A stretch of 64,000 nt of DNA from Torreya grandis (taxonomy: Eukaryota > Streptophyta > Pinopsida > Cupressales > Taxaceae): NCBI GenBank assembly GCA_037957365.1, contig JARHVA010000223.1:3033501-3097500 (forward strand). The letters run 5' to 3'. The notes under the pieces were generated by a model, which was given only the letters and a program-made list of their open reading frames with translations, was not told the DNA's origin and searched no databases. This document shows, piece by piece, positions 1 through 12,990 of this stretch (positions are counted from its first letter, which is position 1; every line of letters starts with the position of its first letter). The position numbers and the translations under genes were made by a program.

Positions 1-1914
1 TCCACTCATTCACAATCATCTCATCATGGATCTCTACAAAGATCTTAGGGACCTGATCCCTCATCTAGATCTAGTTTCATGCCTATAAAAAAACCACATT
101 ATCATGCACACTTAGTTTTCCAAATTGAGCTTAGTACTAACCTACACCCACATATTTCAACCTATTCCAAACTAACCCATTATATCTAACACATTACCTC
201 TAAAATTTGAACAATAATCACACCAATACTTGATGCTTCTATCAAAAAAATCTACCCTAAACAACCATATTTTCAACACCCTACCTTACCCTATAACATC
301 TTCCCTAAAACCTATCGAACCACAACTTAACTCTACCCAACAACCATTTCCACACAACACTCCTTGACACTTTTCCTAAACCAAACAAACCCATCACTCA
401 ACACATCACATACCTTCAAATTTAGAATTCACACTTTAATTTACCCATGCCATTTTCAAAAAAAAATCAAACCATTCATTTACATCCTTTTTTATAAAAA
501 CAAAAACAAAACCCAAAATAACTTGACCTTGAATGGTCACTAGAACTATCGACAATCTTGTAACCCATTTTTCCATCAGTGTTCAACTGTTGATGGTCAG
601 GTAGAACCATCAATGGTCACTATGCGTGATGACTAATAACAAAACTTTAAACCTTACCTACATCAAAACAACACCAAAAACAACAAAAACAAGAAACTAA
701 ACTACTTACAACTATCATATAACCCACCCCAACTCAAAACCTCACTCAATTTTAAATTTCATCTATTATATTTTCTAAAATTCACCCATAACCTAAACTA
801 GGGAAAAACCACCCAAACTAAATTTCCAAACAATAACCAAAATACCCAAATTCAATTTCAACAACCACAAAAATCAACTAATCTATAAACTCAAAACACT
901 ACCTACGTCATTCCTTGATCCCTATCAAGATCAGAGCCCACATAATGTTGCTTGACTACACCCTTGGCTGCCCTACATTGTGGTCCCCATTGATCACCTC
1001 AACACACATGTTCAACCAATCTACTACCACCACCTCACCCAAACACTCATTTACATAATCTCCTAGTAAGGTGACAAATCAACTAAATCACCAGAGCATA
1101 AAACTTGAAGGTCAAACTTATCAAAAAGTGAAAATGATTTTTGTTTTTTACTTTTTATCTATGGCTTTTAAGGGTTTCCCCCTGATTGTTGATGGTCAGG
1201 GTGACCATCGATGGTTAGGGTATCACTTTTTCATTTTAAGAACTTATATCTAAATGATAACATTTTAGAGGTCACCTAATCTCCACCACAATAAAACTTG
1301 AATTTCTCGAGATCACCCTTCTTTGACTAACCTTTAGACCATGTCCACCTTGATATTAGCCATTTTTAACCCTAACTATTCATGTGTTTTGTGATGACCT
1401 TGCATTAATATTTTTGACTACACCTACCAACCTTATCATGTTGACCATTAAAATTTGCACCATCTAGTGCACAACCAAATCATTTGTGTTTTTTAAGTGA
1501 TCACTTCCTATCTCAAATACCTATGAAAATACCAACCCTATCTAGGAGACTTATAAAGTAATCCAAGCAGTTATGACCAATATTGTGGACCAATTATCCT
1601 ATCACTTGTTCTTATAAAATTGACCTTATTTTTACCAACATTTGTAACTTTAATCATTACATGATCTTAACTATCATACTTATTCATATTTTATGCACAT
1701 GTTTTACATCTCAAACACCCAACCCTTTTTGTCACCAACCTTGTGACTCACCATATACTTCTTATCAAAACTTGATCTAATTTTAATTTCACCTCATCAA
1801 CTCTTAGTTTGAGGGAGAACACCTCTTCCCATACTTGGATCAATCAAACCTTTGACTAACAATCCATTTTTTTATAGCTTGTTAAATCAAAACACATAAC
1901 AAAGAAGAGCAAAA
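1..1914 (+). mobile_element. 3' internal end of a family-Z LTR retrotransposon (non-coding)
   Basis: Plus-strand sequence that matches, block by block, the reverse complement of 62680-64000 at the other end of the window. It ends in a purine-rich tract directly before an LTR, so it is the 3' untranslated end of an element whose coding part lies left of position 1. It carries paired palindromic motifs around 585-620 and 1185-1215. The plus strand is almost free of G: only four G in 241-480. No convincing reading frame is present; short ORFs here look like chance. Confidence 0.7.
1901..1914 (+). promoter_or_regulatory. Polypurine tract of family-Z element (left copy)
   Basis: Purine-rich stretch AAAGAAGAGCAAAA immediately before the TG of the LTR at 1915. 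The equivalent place in the right-hand copy reads AAAAAGGGGGAAAA. This is the usual plus-strand priming site of an LTR retrotransposon. Confidence 0.6.
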
Positions 1915-3209
1915 TGTAAACACTAGAAAATTACACATGACAGTTCTAATTGTCAAAATGCTTTAGGACCCCTATCAAACCTTGAGTCTAGTTAACCACC
2001 TAGTTAGCTAACTCATCAACCTACTAACTTAACCTTTTAACCAACCCCTTCTAATTTACTTTGACCCTTTTACCCTCAAACACTTAATCATTGATGGTTA
2101 GCCTGACCATCGATGATCAGGTCCTCACCTTATTAACACATCAACCAACTATGTGTAAAGTAATAAGTCACAATTTAATATGCTCATCTTATATGGTGCA
2201 AACAAACTTCTAAACATCATGATCAGTAACCTCACCCTCTAGGGAACCTTCCATCCTCCATCTCTCTTTTCTTATAAAAGGGGGGGAGTAGGAGGTGAAA
2301 AGAATCCATGTTCAAGCTATCAAATCTTACTACACATAGGTATTCTAGCTCTCTAGCATCTAGTCCTCCTTCAATAACTCAACAATAATAAAAAAGACCT
2401 AAACCTTTGCCAAATTTGCTTTTGAGGCCAAAGTCCTATTACTCTATCAAAATTGCCTCAGCCTTCAACTATCAACCATCTATCAAGCTACAAGTATATT
2501 CTACTTGTTCCTTGTTATTTTGTATTTCTAATTTCCTTGACTTGATTAGACCTATCTACACCTTATTTATTTTCCACCAAATCCTTGACAGAGCTATTAT
2601 CTAACCACCTACCCATTCTATAACTCTTTTTTGAACACCTTCAAAAATCCATAGGCAACCACTGAAAGTTAAGCCCAACTGTCGATGGTTCACCCAACCA
2701 TTGATGATCACTATGGCAGAAAATAATAGTAAGTTATTTTTAGCCCCTCAACCTCACCCAAACCTAACTTTCTATGTCCTTACCTATTCATAGACCCTTT
2801 TCTAATTTTATGAACCTAACTTCACCCACCTTAGCATGAGTATTGACTTGCTTTTGCTATATTTAGTCATTTTTTTTACAAGCATTCTACTTTGTTCTTG
2901 TATTGCATTTCATTTAATTTATACTATTATATTACCTTTATCATTTCCAACTTGAATATTATCAATAGTGGATTGACAGCCTCCTAGCAAGCATATGCTT
3001 CTTGGATCTAGCTCACATTAGGCAATCCACTTAACTATCTTGATAACAACCCTTTTAATTAGTGATTTCTTATTTGTAGGTTATTCCTTCCTAGCCAAAG
3101 AGGAGTTATTCATCTTTATTTGGATTACGCGTGCATAACCAACTAGGTATTTCTACCACACCCTTATTACTAGTTTTTTATCTTCTTCTAAAATTAAGAA
3201 ATGAGTACA
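1915..3209 (+). repeat. 3' LTR of family-Z element (left copy), about 1.3 kb
   Basis: Begins TGTAAACACT and ends GAGTACA. It aligns over its whole length with the reverse complement of 61323-62664, including the start, the TATA region, the block GTGGATTGACAGCCTCC near 2969 and the end near CACCCTTATTACTAG. As the 3' LTR of a plus-strand element it should be followed by a target duplication and host DNA; I cannot match the duplication because the 5' end is outside the window. Palindromic motifs occur inside it near 2090-2125 and 2680-2715. Confidence 0.75.
2273..2279 (+). promoter_or_regulatory. TATA box of family-Z LTR
   Basis: TATAAAA followed by a G run (about 2280-2286), in the same relative place as the TATAAAA of the right-hand LTR copy (reverse strand, 62322-62331). 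Probable core promoter of the LTR; the element itself is a remnant. Confidence 0.5.
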
Positions 3210-4842
3210 AATTAAGAAAAACAACAACCTTAGATTAGTTCTCCTAAGAGATTTTACATTTTTTTCATTATTATAAAGGTAATTAGTTTCCATTTCTTAG
3301 ATTAATTTATTTTTACAAAAAATGAACTTTGCATGTATGCTCTCCCTCTGTCCCCTTTAGGCAACTTGGGTAATCAAAATCACCTTGTTTATTATTATTT
3401 TTGGTTGAGTATAGAAAGGAAGAAAATTCATGTATGCTCTCCACAAGCTCTAAGTGACTCAGGTGACCCAAAAATGACCCTAAATTTCTTCTAATTTTTT
3501 ATTTATTTCTTTTTTTGCATTGGCTTATGGGTAGGAGTTCATAGCATACTCACAAGTTTTTCAGGGGAGCGTTGACCACGGGTTTTATCTCCAAATAATG
3601 TTCTAACCCTAATTCATGGTGGGGTATATAAATTGGGCATGTGTTACTAGAATTAAATAGTGGTTGAGTGGTTACCCTGATAATTCTATCAAAAACCTAG
3701 ATCAGTTCCTACTAGACCTTGGACTTCACTAAATAGTACATGGTTGAATTTATTATGTGAAGGACTAACCATTACATAACAATCCATTGAGTTTGAATCT
3801 AATTAACATTATGTTTTATTATGTTATCCATACTTGAGACTATTTAGATCATTTCAAAAAATATATATTTTAGTAAACCCCACTTTGCCATGGAATATCT
3901 AGCCAAATGCCAAGTTGTTATGGTACTCTAAGTTTATGTCACATATCAATACTTGAGAGATACAGGGGGTTTAAAAATTATACCTATATTCACTCTTTAA
4001 TTTTTGGATTAACACATAATTCATTTCAATTATTGGTATATCAGTTGAAACTTTGATAGAAGCTATGCACACCTTGTCAATTTTAGGGTAGAACATGCGC
4101 TTAGGTGTTTTTTATATTTATTTTACTAGCATGTATTTTTTGGTCTAAAATTGTTTATGTACCAAATTCAAAATTGAGTCCAAAACTTCTAACCACAACA
4201 CATGTTGCACACACTACTTTGATTCAAGAAGTGTTACATTGTCAAAATCATTCCAAACATTTTACTTAGAGATTTTCAAAAACCACCTTTTATACCTTTG
4301 TACAAAAATATGTTATGCTACCAAATTTGTTCCAAGACACTTACCTTTATGCAAAACCAATTCTAATGGTTTTTATGTACCTTTATTCAAATAGTGTTGT
4401 TATGTTTCCCTCTTGAGTCTAGGCCATTGTTCATTTTAAAATCCAAGTCTTTCAAAATCTTATTTAAAATTTATCTTTCAAAGTTTAGATCTAAAATAAT
4501 TAGTTTACGTTGGAGTCTTATTTACAACTTGGGCTTGAGTGGTTCACCTTTGTGGATGGTTTTTTAGTTTGATTTTTAAAGACCTTTGCCTAAATAATAA
4601 GTTTGTCATTTGTTTTAAATCAAGATCCTTTGACTTTAGAGTGTTTCAAAATTCACATACCTAGATCAAGTTTGTTGCCAAGAACCTAGTTAAGATTTTG
4701 TTTTCAAGACCTATTTCAATTTGCCTAGATCAAGTGTGTTGACCTATTTGCCTTAGATTTAGATTGATTTCAAGTTTTTACCATGATCTTTTGTGTCCAA
4801 GTCTAGCTTTGTGACATTGGCCAAAGACCTAGCATTTGGTTT
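3210..4842 (+). mobile_element. 5' non-coding remnant of element 2 (Tat-clade host element), left of the nested insertion
   Basis: Joins in sequence character to 18889 onward: the repeat unit AAGTCTAGCTTTGTGACATT at 4799 recurs at 18919, 18987 and 19060 beyond the insertion. A 97-bp direct repeat starts at 3331 and 3428 (shared core CATGTATGCTCTCC). A TATA-like TATATAAATT is at about 3626. I found no sequence here matching the candidate 3' LTR at 31429-32381, so the 5' LTR is missing or too diverged. No coding region seen. Confidence 0.4.
4799..4834 (+). repeat. Unit 1 of a 36-bp direct repeat split by element 1
   Basis: First of four copies of a unit with core CTAGCTTTGTGACATTGGCC followed by AAAGACCTAGCA. 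The other three lie just after the composite insertion, so element 1 landed inside this array. Confidence 0.75.
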
Positions 4843-6120
4843 TGTTGATGCCTAAAACTTTCATTCTTAGCTAACAACCCCCTCTGAGAAGATTTACAGA
4901 TGAAGGACCAAAATTGTGAATTTTAAAATGACCTCCAAGATTTTAAAATCTATCTCTTCTAATAGTTGGGGAGGAAAAGGGGAAGAAGGAAATGCAAATA
5001 AAGATAAAATAAAACTATCTAAGGTGATGCACCAAAATTTGTAATGTATCCATTCCTAATATTATATAAAATAGCTTGAACCTTTAAAACAATTACAAAT
5101 AATTTAAAAGAGTATATGCATCATTATTTAAATCCTACAATATAAGCAAAAACCAACATTATAAAAGTAGAAAATAGAAACGATAGATAGTAATTGATCC
5201 CATACAATTTGACATAGAACACCATATCCTCTTCATTGTTGGGCAGAGAAAAAAAATAAAAGGCCCAAAGGCATAGTATAAACTATTCAATTATTCTCGT
5301 GAGAGGCACCTTTTAAGGTCTTGAAATGAAAGAGAATAACTACTTATATTTTTATTTTAAAATTAAAACTATTACAATGGTTGTTTTTTGATAACAGTTA
5401 TGAAAACAATCTATATTGTCTAACCCACCTTTACAAAATAAATGATTTCCTAATATATAGGTACAATGTCTTTTATGATACAAAAGGAATCAACACCTAG
5501 AGCATGACACTCACATCCATGATGATGCCATTATAATTGAAAGGGGAGCTTTGTCTCATAAGTACAAATGGTCCTTAAATCCCAAATATGGTACAACCTT
5601 GATGCCTCATGATTCCTATGATGATTAAAAAAATCATTGTGGAGATGTGTGTATCCTTTTGAACTACATCTATAATTATTGTTGGAAATGGGGCCCACTT
5701 CCCTCAACCAATGACACAACTCAAATTTATGACAAAAGGAAACCTACCTTGGATAAGCATCATGATGCCACATGAAAGGTTCACTTCCTTTTAGTTATAC
5801 CTATATAGTGGGCTTCACTTATTATTTCATCAGCCAATAGTGCACCTTAAAGGCCTAATAAAAGAACCCTTTGCTCTTGATGAGCACTATGATGCCACAT
5901 GGTAAATTGGTGCTACTCTTAGGGAAGTCAAGAACTCTTTTGTAAAGGATGAGTATGGGGTGCCATGTGGCACTAGTGGAAGGAGCCAAGACTTAGCTAA
6001 AAACAAAAAAGGGGAACCCTAGAAGGAGGAGACCAATACATAATCCACCCACTCTTTAAACATGTCCATGATAAAAAGGCCAACTACTCTAAAAACTTCA
6101 AAACATGGATTTGTTCCATA
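4843..6120 (-). repeat. LTR A: 3' LTR of element 1 (minus-strand Gypsy), about 1.28 kb
   Basis: Aligns along its length with 16336-17610 and 17617-18888: for example the starts TGATGCCTAAAACTT, TTATGCCTAAAACTT and TGATACCTAAAACTT, the shared GGGGAGGAAAAGGGGAAGAA block, and the common end GGATTTG(T/A)TCCATA. Read on the minus strand it is the 3' LTR, because coding regions between A and B run right to left. GTTTT is present at 4839-4843 and again at 18889-18893, a possible target duplication whose exact frame against the LTR end is ambiguous. Confidence 0.85.
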
Positions 6121-6149
6121 ATTCCTAATTACTTGAAGGGGAATCCACT

Positions 6150-9100
6150 TACGAATGGAAGAACCTAATTTTTTTGGTTTCACAGACTAGTCAAAAAAAA
6201 CTACAAAAAGGTGAGGCCCATAAAACTTATAACTTCTAAAGAACGGCCTTCAAAGGTGTCAACTCTTCTTTTGTAGACTAAGTCTTATTTTTTAGAGCCT
6301 CAAAGGCTCTATCCAAATCAATTATCTCCTTGAAGGAGATGCTACTCAAACCCTACACAACTACTCACATCTAAAATTTGAGCTAGGCAAGAGGCTACAG
6401 AATAGTCTCCACCTCAAAGATGCTTGGTGCTTAACCCAGGGCCGCAAAGACAATCTAGTCATTCTGATTCACAACTAGCAACTCTTTTATCTTATCTTCT
6501 AAAAAGATCATGTTATTTATGAGTAATGGGAAGGGGAGCCCTAATTAGACCAATTGTTCAATGTGTCCTTTCATGTCCTAGACCATTGTCTCTAAGTCAT
6601 TAAAAAATGCAATACATTTGGATGTAGCTTTATTACAGCTTAATAACTCATTAACCTTGATCACCGCCTACCTTCTATTAGCCACCCCTATTACTTAGAA
6701 CATCCTATCCACTATGTTATATAGCTTCTAGAATAAGAGATACAAATCTTAGACCTTGGGGGATACAAAGGTGAGGTCCTAATCCATAGATGTGCTTACT
6801 TGTGCATGTAACCACTATTAGTCTGTAATGAACCCAAGCACTTGATTCAAGTTTGAGGCCACATTATTTATCTTTCCCAATATGAAATGTATAATTTTTG
6901 GATCATTGCGAGGATGTTTATAGTCTAAGAGTGGGTGGTAAGGTCATTCTTCAGCTGTAGGATCTCCTAGTCCTTGGCTTGGGACTCCTGCTACATTTGT
7001 TGTTACATGCTCGTAGAGTCCAATAGACTCTTGTGAGTCTGCATGAACTCTATTTATTTTTCCTATAACTTATTATATGTGGCCTCTTTTACCTTTTTTA
7101 GGCCATCTACTTTAACCTTAAGCTCTACTACATGGATCTGTAGCTAGACTTTTTAGTTAGTTTCTGATTGGAAGATCTTAGATGTGATGCAGAAATGTAA
7201 GTTGGACCTCATCTTCATGAACTCCAAATCTTTGGCATTGGTGTCTACATTTAAATGGTTGATGGTGGCTTTAATTCTTTTGAGTTATTATTCCTTCTTT
7301 TCTATTCAATGGCTTATCTTGAAGTAGTCTATTATCATAGACTTTTGGATCTCCTCCATTAGTTTGACCCTATCATGTGGCTTCACCTAGCTGAGGTTTA
7401 GGCTGACAACATGGATAGAGTAATTTCCTAGCTACATCTATTATTGGGTTCTGATTACTATTGGTGTCATGTGTGAAATAATTGGATATTAGTGTGTGGG
7501 GTCAAAAAATGATCATATAAGTGGTACCACTAGGGCCTTGGCCATTTTTCCTCTTCTTTTTTCTTCCTAGGCTTCTTGAGATTTCTTTGTAGTCTCCAAA
7601 TGCTAGTGTAACTACTCTTATGATTGAATTATTTCCCTCATAAAGGGGGATCCTTATGGAAATCCAAAAGGAATTATCACTTGTTTTTATGAAGTAGCAA
7701 ATGTTGTTCCCTCAAGGATGAGCAGGTGAATGGTCAATGTGGAAGGTGAGAAAGATGGGAGGCTACAGAAAGGGGTGGCAAGTGATTGCACCATGATAAA
7801 TGTAGTTATGGTGGATGAAGGTAGAGGGGTAAAAAGTAGTGCAAGTATGGTGAGAGTTTGAGTAGTGGAAAGTGGTGCAAGTGTGGTAGAAATGATAAAA
7901 GGTGAAGAAAAATCAAAGAATGAAGAAGTAGAAAAGAGAGGGTGAGAAAAATACACCTTTTGCTATTTGGGCTCAAAAGGAGGGATGGAATTTTATGCCT
8001 CAGAGCTAGGCTGAACTACCCCTAATTTGGGTTGCCCTATTGTAGCTGACTCTTGTTGTTGGGCTGCTATGTATAGAAGATGGGGCCAAGAAATAAGCCT
8101 CTAAATCTCAAAAATATCCTCCTCTTTCCTCAAGGGGAAATTTTCTTCCACCAAAACTTCTTCTACCCAAGCATCTTCCTCATGATACTCATCCCAAATA
8201 TTCTCAAATTTTTTATCAGTACCCAAATCCTCAAAATTGAGATCCTTCTAGATGATTTCCTACCTATACTTCCAATAAGCTTCCAATTTTTCTTTGGTCC
8301 AGCCCCTCTGGATAAGATGTGATCTTAGACCCTTAGTCATGAGCTTTTTAGGATCAAAATCATAGACTAGATTATAGAAAGACTCCCAAAATTGATAGGT
8401 ATTTGAGGGGATATTTGATAGATCTATGTAGTGTTTGATATTATCTTACATTAACAACTTTTACTCCTTGAAGTATGGCTGGGGATCATGAACAAAGGGG
8501 GTGATAGTCTCAAGAGTGGATATGTGATCAATCAAGTCATAATTTCATTGATCATTGATCTTATCCAAGATGATATCTACCTATTTGAGCATAAGTAGAT
8601 GCTCCTATGACCTCCTCATAACTATAATGCCCCCTCTTAAAAAGAAGATGTCATATAGGGCCCTCTTCTTTTGGCTTGTTCCATACAATAAATCCACCAC
8701 ATCAAGTTAGAAGGCTAATTCTAGGGCCAAAGTCTTGTCTAAGAGCATGTGTAGGAGCTATAATGGTTCCTCCTTGAATCCATGGACCCTGATGAAGGTA
8801 AAATGGGCTCCAAAGAACTAGTTTATTAGAATTTTGTAGTTATTGAACCACAGTCTCTAATGGTCTATCATCTAAAAGGTAATGTCTTTTTGGCAGATGT
8901 TGATCAAGATCAAAGATTGGAAACACTCTAAAAACTCATGATAATCCTACCGAGATGAAAGGATGTGGGTCTATGTGGAGATGGGATCACTATATAGGGA
9001 TATGCTCCCATCTCGATTGAATTGATGGTGAAGTATGGAAAAAATAACATGGTACTCTAATAAAGGATCATGTAGAGAAGGAAGGAAGAATATTTGAATG

Positions 9101-9932
9101 TATTCTGAGCCAAAAAAATCACTAATTGATTATGAGTGGCATAAGTAATCAATCTGTGAAGTCTATTTTATAGGCCTTCTCCCTACTCATTGTCTTCAAG
9201 TGGAAGACTGCACCTAACTAAAAATCATGGCCAATGATGTCCAAGTCTATTTTGAAGATGAAAACCAGCATAGAGAGGGTGTCTTTCATATCTTGTGTTG
9301 TAAAGATAGAGAGAGTGATGGGTAGAGATGGCACTTCTATGTAGTTGCTATGGAGAGATGAGTTTAGGAACTTTAACTTCTGAACATGAGTGTCCCATAT
9401 GGTCTGCAAGCTCTCCATATCATAGACGTCTATGCTAGGGTCATTACGGAGCTAGAACATCTCCCTCACTTCTTTGAAACTGATCACCATATTTAGGTCA
9501 TGGCATATGATAACACTGGTGTTGACATTATATCTTTCTACACAAAGCAACAAGCTCTGGACATGGGTGCACAAGAGGCACCATATATTGTGCCAAGGTA
9601 GAGTTCCATATCCTAAAGTTGAATGAATTAAAATCATTGTTCTAAACTTTTATGAGCATGTAGGCATGAGCATCTTCCCTTAGATTATTCATATTCCTTA
9701 TCAATTTAGGATCAAATATCCCATCTACATAGTCAAAGACTAGTGTGGGGTCCCTATAACATCCCTTTGAGACATTCTTCATGTTTGTTATTGTGGGTTT
9801 AGTCTTTGTAGGGATGGAAGCATATGATTTGATTCCTAAAAATTGAGGGGGAAGGTTTTCATGACCACTTAGACTGTGAGATCTTTGTTTTCTAGGATGT
9901 CCACCACTAGATGAGGACCCAAAAGGTTCCAT
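6150..9932 (-). pseudogene. Unidentified third coding region of element 1, downstream of integrase
   Basis: About 3.5 kb on the coding (minus) strand between integrase and the 3' LTR, where a simple Gypsy element would have nothing. It starts with a good ATG at 9932 and a Ser/Gly-rich, basic N-terminus (MEPFGSSSSGG), followed by folded-looking sequence at 9218-9640 (for example RNDPSIDVYDMESLQTIWDT) and 8900-9130 (FFGSEYIQIFFLPSLHDPLL). A Ser/Thr/Pro/Leu low-complexity linker lies near 7690-7960, and a Lys/Glu-rich, possibly coiled-coil tail near 7000-7400. Many stops and frameshifts break it. I do not recognise the family. An env-like ORF (as in Athila elements) or a captured plant mobile-domain protein are guesses; I see no clear hydrophobic anchor. 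Confidence 0.45.
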
Positions 9933-10539
9933 CTTATAATTCTTCCCAAATAACCTTTACATAACACTAGTTACTAGAGTCTCCTCATAATTCTTCACTC
10001 AAGATGCTTTGCTTAGCTTAATGCTCTTGAAAACTCTTAGGGTGTTTAAATGTTTTGTTTGATTAGGAGGTGGGTATTTATAGGCTAACACTCTGAGCAT
10101 AATCATCATGCAACCTTTTTGAATTTGAGCACCCATAAATGACAAGGATGACACACATGCTTGAGGATCCACTCACAAAATATTTTTTGTCATCCTTTTG
10201 AGAGATCATGAAATTGGGGGTGCATTGACATTAATTACATAAGGAGTGGGGTAGATAACTATCTATAAAAGAGGATTCAAAATAAAGGGAGCCAAGACAT
10301 GGACACTTGGTGATGGGATAGTAGCTTGTGTTAATGGCACTTATTATCAAATGGAAATAGCATTGAAAAAGGGAAAATAACTAACTATGTACAAGGTAAA
10401 TCTAATAAATCAATGAAAATGCTTTAAGTGGATTTCATTAACTAGAATCTCTAAGGCATTGCCTTCTTCATCTATCAACTCAAATGCATTGCCCTGCCTA
10501 TTTTTGATGATGCAAAATGTCCTCTCCATAAGGAATCAA

Positions 10540-11330
10540 ACTTTTCATGTTGACCCAGCTTCACATCTCTTTCATCATATTTCAGGACCAAGTCGTATGG
10601 CTTGAAGCTTGGGTTGGATGCTTTTTTATCAAATTACCTCTTAACCACCTATTATTGGTTGATCATAGTGCCAATAGCTTGTTCTATCACTTCTTAAAAA
10701 CTAATCAATTCTACTAACCTGACCTCCATTGCTATATTATCTACTATTTTGATATTTTTCAATAACTATAAAGTGGGAATCTCCATCAAGATGGGAATGA
10801 CCACTTATTTCCCATATATTAATTCATATAGGGATGTTTTTAAAATTTGATTATGGGTGATTTGATTAGTCTATAGAGATATTTTTTAATTGATTAGTCC
10901 ATTCCCTATGTCTGTCAGTGCCCATCCTCTTGATTAACCTTATGAGGTTCTTGTTGGTCAATTTGGCCAACCCATTCCCTTATGGGTGGTAGTTGGATGA
11001 AGTTTTAAGGAAAATGCCATTCTTGAGAATAAATTCCAAATATTTGAATCGAGGAATGCCTTTTCATTTTTAGATATAATTATTTTAGGAGGGTTGAACC
11101 TTACTACCAATTCCTCTAAGAAGTTGAGGATCACATTTTTAATTGCTTCTTTTAAAGGAGTTGCTTCGATCCATCTTGTGAAGTAGTCAGTGGTTGTGAG
11201 TATATACTTATGGCTTGTGCTCAATATGGGATTGATAATCCCAATGAAATCTAAACCCCACTTCATGAAAGGCTCAGCATTCACAATTGGGTTCAATGGC
11301 AGGGTTGAATTCTTTCACTTGCCTACAAAA
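10540..11330 (-). pseudogene. Integrase remnant of element 1 (Ty3/Gypsy)
   Basis: Minus-strand translation between 11296 and 10958 reads WGLDFIGIINP, HKYILTTTDYFTRWIEATP and NFLEELVVRFNPPKIIISKN. These are the central integrase motifs of Ty3/Gypsy elements: a catalytic Asp in WGLDFIG, then TDYFTRW. Integrase would join the element cDNA to chromosomal DNA. The 112-codon open stretch is the longest intact piece of element 1; flanking parts are broken by stops. It lies just left of RNase H, the order expected for Gypsy (protease, RT, RNase H, integrase), which fixes the minus orientation. Chain decayed and certainly inactive. Confidence 0.85.
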
Positions 11331-11699
11331 ACTAGCATTGCTAGCATTTTTTCACCACCTGATAACAATCTAAAAATAAGGTTAGCCATTAATATCTAGC
11401 ATACATTATTCTAGTTATGGTCATCTTTACTGATAAATGTTTGTTGGAGGGCTAACATGCATATCATTTAGGATTTTTCTAGTTTGGTGTTTGTCAACAC
11501 ACCTGAGTAGTTCTCCATTGAACTTCTTTTTGACAAAGCTACCTGGACTAGTGTATAACTAGCTCCTTACAACCTATAAAATCTCCTTTTATGTGTGGGT
11601 AGATCATCAAGATATTGGCCAATTTACATAAAGTAGTTTCTATTAGTAAACCAAGATCTAGCAATTTCATATTGACTTACTAAAATTATTTTTGGTGTA

Positions 11700-12990
11700 T
11701 CTTTTTCATCTATCGAGGCATCTGCATATTGGGCCAAATACTCAAAAAGTACTCTACCTCAAATCACCTTGGTCAGTTTAACTTTGGCATCATATTCTAG
11801 CATCTTAGTGATCTAATTGGATCTCTTTTCAGTCATTTTTCTCTCCATGATGTATTCTCTGATGTTAGAATGCACCACATATATCATTACCTTATTTTCT
11901 ACCACCAGGTGTTTGAATTTCTTGATGCCTTTTAACCATGAAAAGGCTTACTTCTCAATGAAATTATACTTAGTTTTATATCCACATAGGGTTATTGAAT
12001 ACAATGCAATAGGATGATCACCTTTCCCTCCATATTTTTTATAAGTTAATACAGCTACTAATCTATGTTCACTCCCATAAACATACATGATAAAATATTT
12101 AGAGAAGTCAAGATTTAACTAGCACGGGAGCATGGATATTACCTCCTTATTTTTGTCAAAATCTATTCTTCCTTTAGTGGTTCATTTGAAATCTTGGTAA
12201 TTTTTTAAAATTAATGTAATTGGCCTTACCATCTTTGCAAATTTAGATATGAATCAGCTAAAAAAATTAATCTTCCCTACGAAAGACTAGACTCCCTTCT
12301 TATTAACTAGTAAGGTTAAGTCATTGATGGCCTTCACTCTATCTGGATCAAAAGAGATACCTTATTTGGATAACATGTATCCTATTATCTTGAATTTTAA
12401 GATGTTGAAGACACATTTTTTGGGTTGAGGGATACCCTAAATTCTTGGCACTTTTGAAAAATATTTTATAAATGATCAAAATGATCTTCCTTTTTCTTGG
12501 AGAACATTATAATATCATCTAGATAGATGAAGATGATTTTGTTAATTAGGACTTAAAAAGCTATATCCATGACCCACTAAAAATTATCTCTTGTATTAAA
12601 GAGGTGAAAGGGCATTTTTCCATATATGAAGGCTCCCCACTTTGTAGTGAAATTGATTTTATGTTGATCTTGATAATTAACCCATACCTAGTTATAACCT
12701 GATAACTTGTAAAGTAGAGAAAACATTTTTGTACTTGCTACTATTTGGAGGATCTATTCCATTAAAGGAAGGGGATAATGATATTTTAGAGATGCTTTAT
12801 TCAATTATCTAAAGTCTATGCATAATCTAATTTCCCCATTTTTCTTTCTTACTGGAACCAAGTTGGATACCTAAGTCAAATGCTTGATTGGTTATATAAT
12901 CTTTGAATTGATTAATTTCCTTAGTTCCTGAGCCATGAGAGACTTAATATTTGCATTTACTAATCTTTATTTTTGGTGGATAGGCTTGGC
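11700..12990 (-). pseudogene. Reverse transcriptase and RNase H remnant of element 1
   Basis: Minus-strand translation gives IRLCIDFR near 12830, then YLDD at 12514-12525 (the polymerase catalytic box) followed by IIMFSKKKEDHFDHL, and RVSLNPKN just after. To the left come an RNase H-like stretch with KFKHLVVENKVMIYVVHS and the motif ITKMLEYDAKVKL. These are standard Ty3/Gypsy RT-RNase H features. Several in-frame stops occur, often where Trp or Gln is expected (for example FN*VWVNYQDQHK). The YLDD box survives, but the frame does not. Part of the gag-pol of element 1. Confidence 0.85.

Noticed and set aside
3210..4842. 5' LTR of element 2
   Set aside because: I looked for blocks shared with 31429-32381 (TATA region, start and end) and found none.
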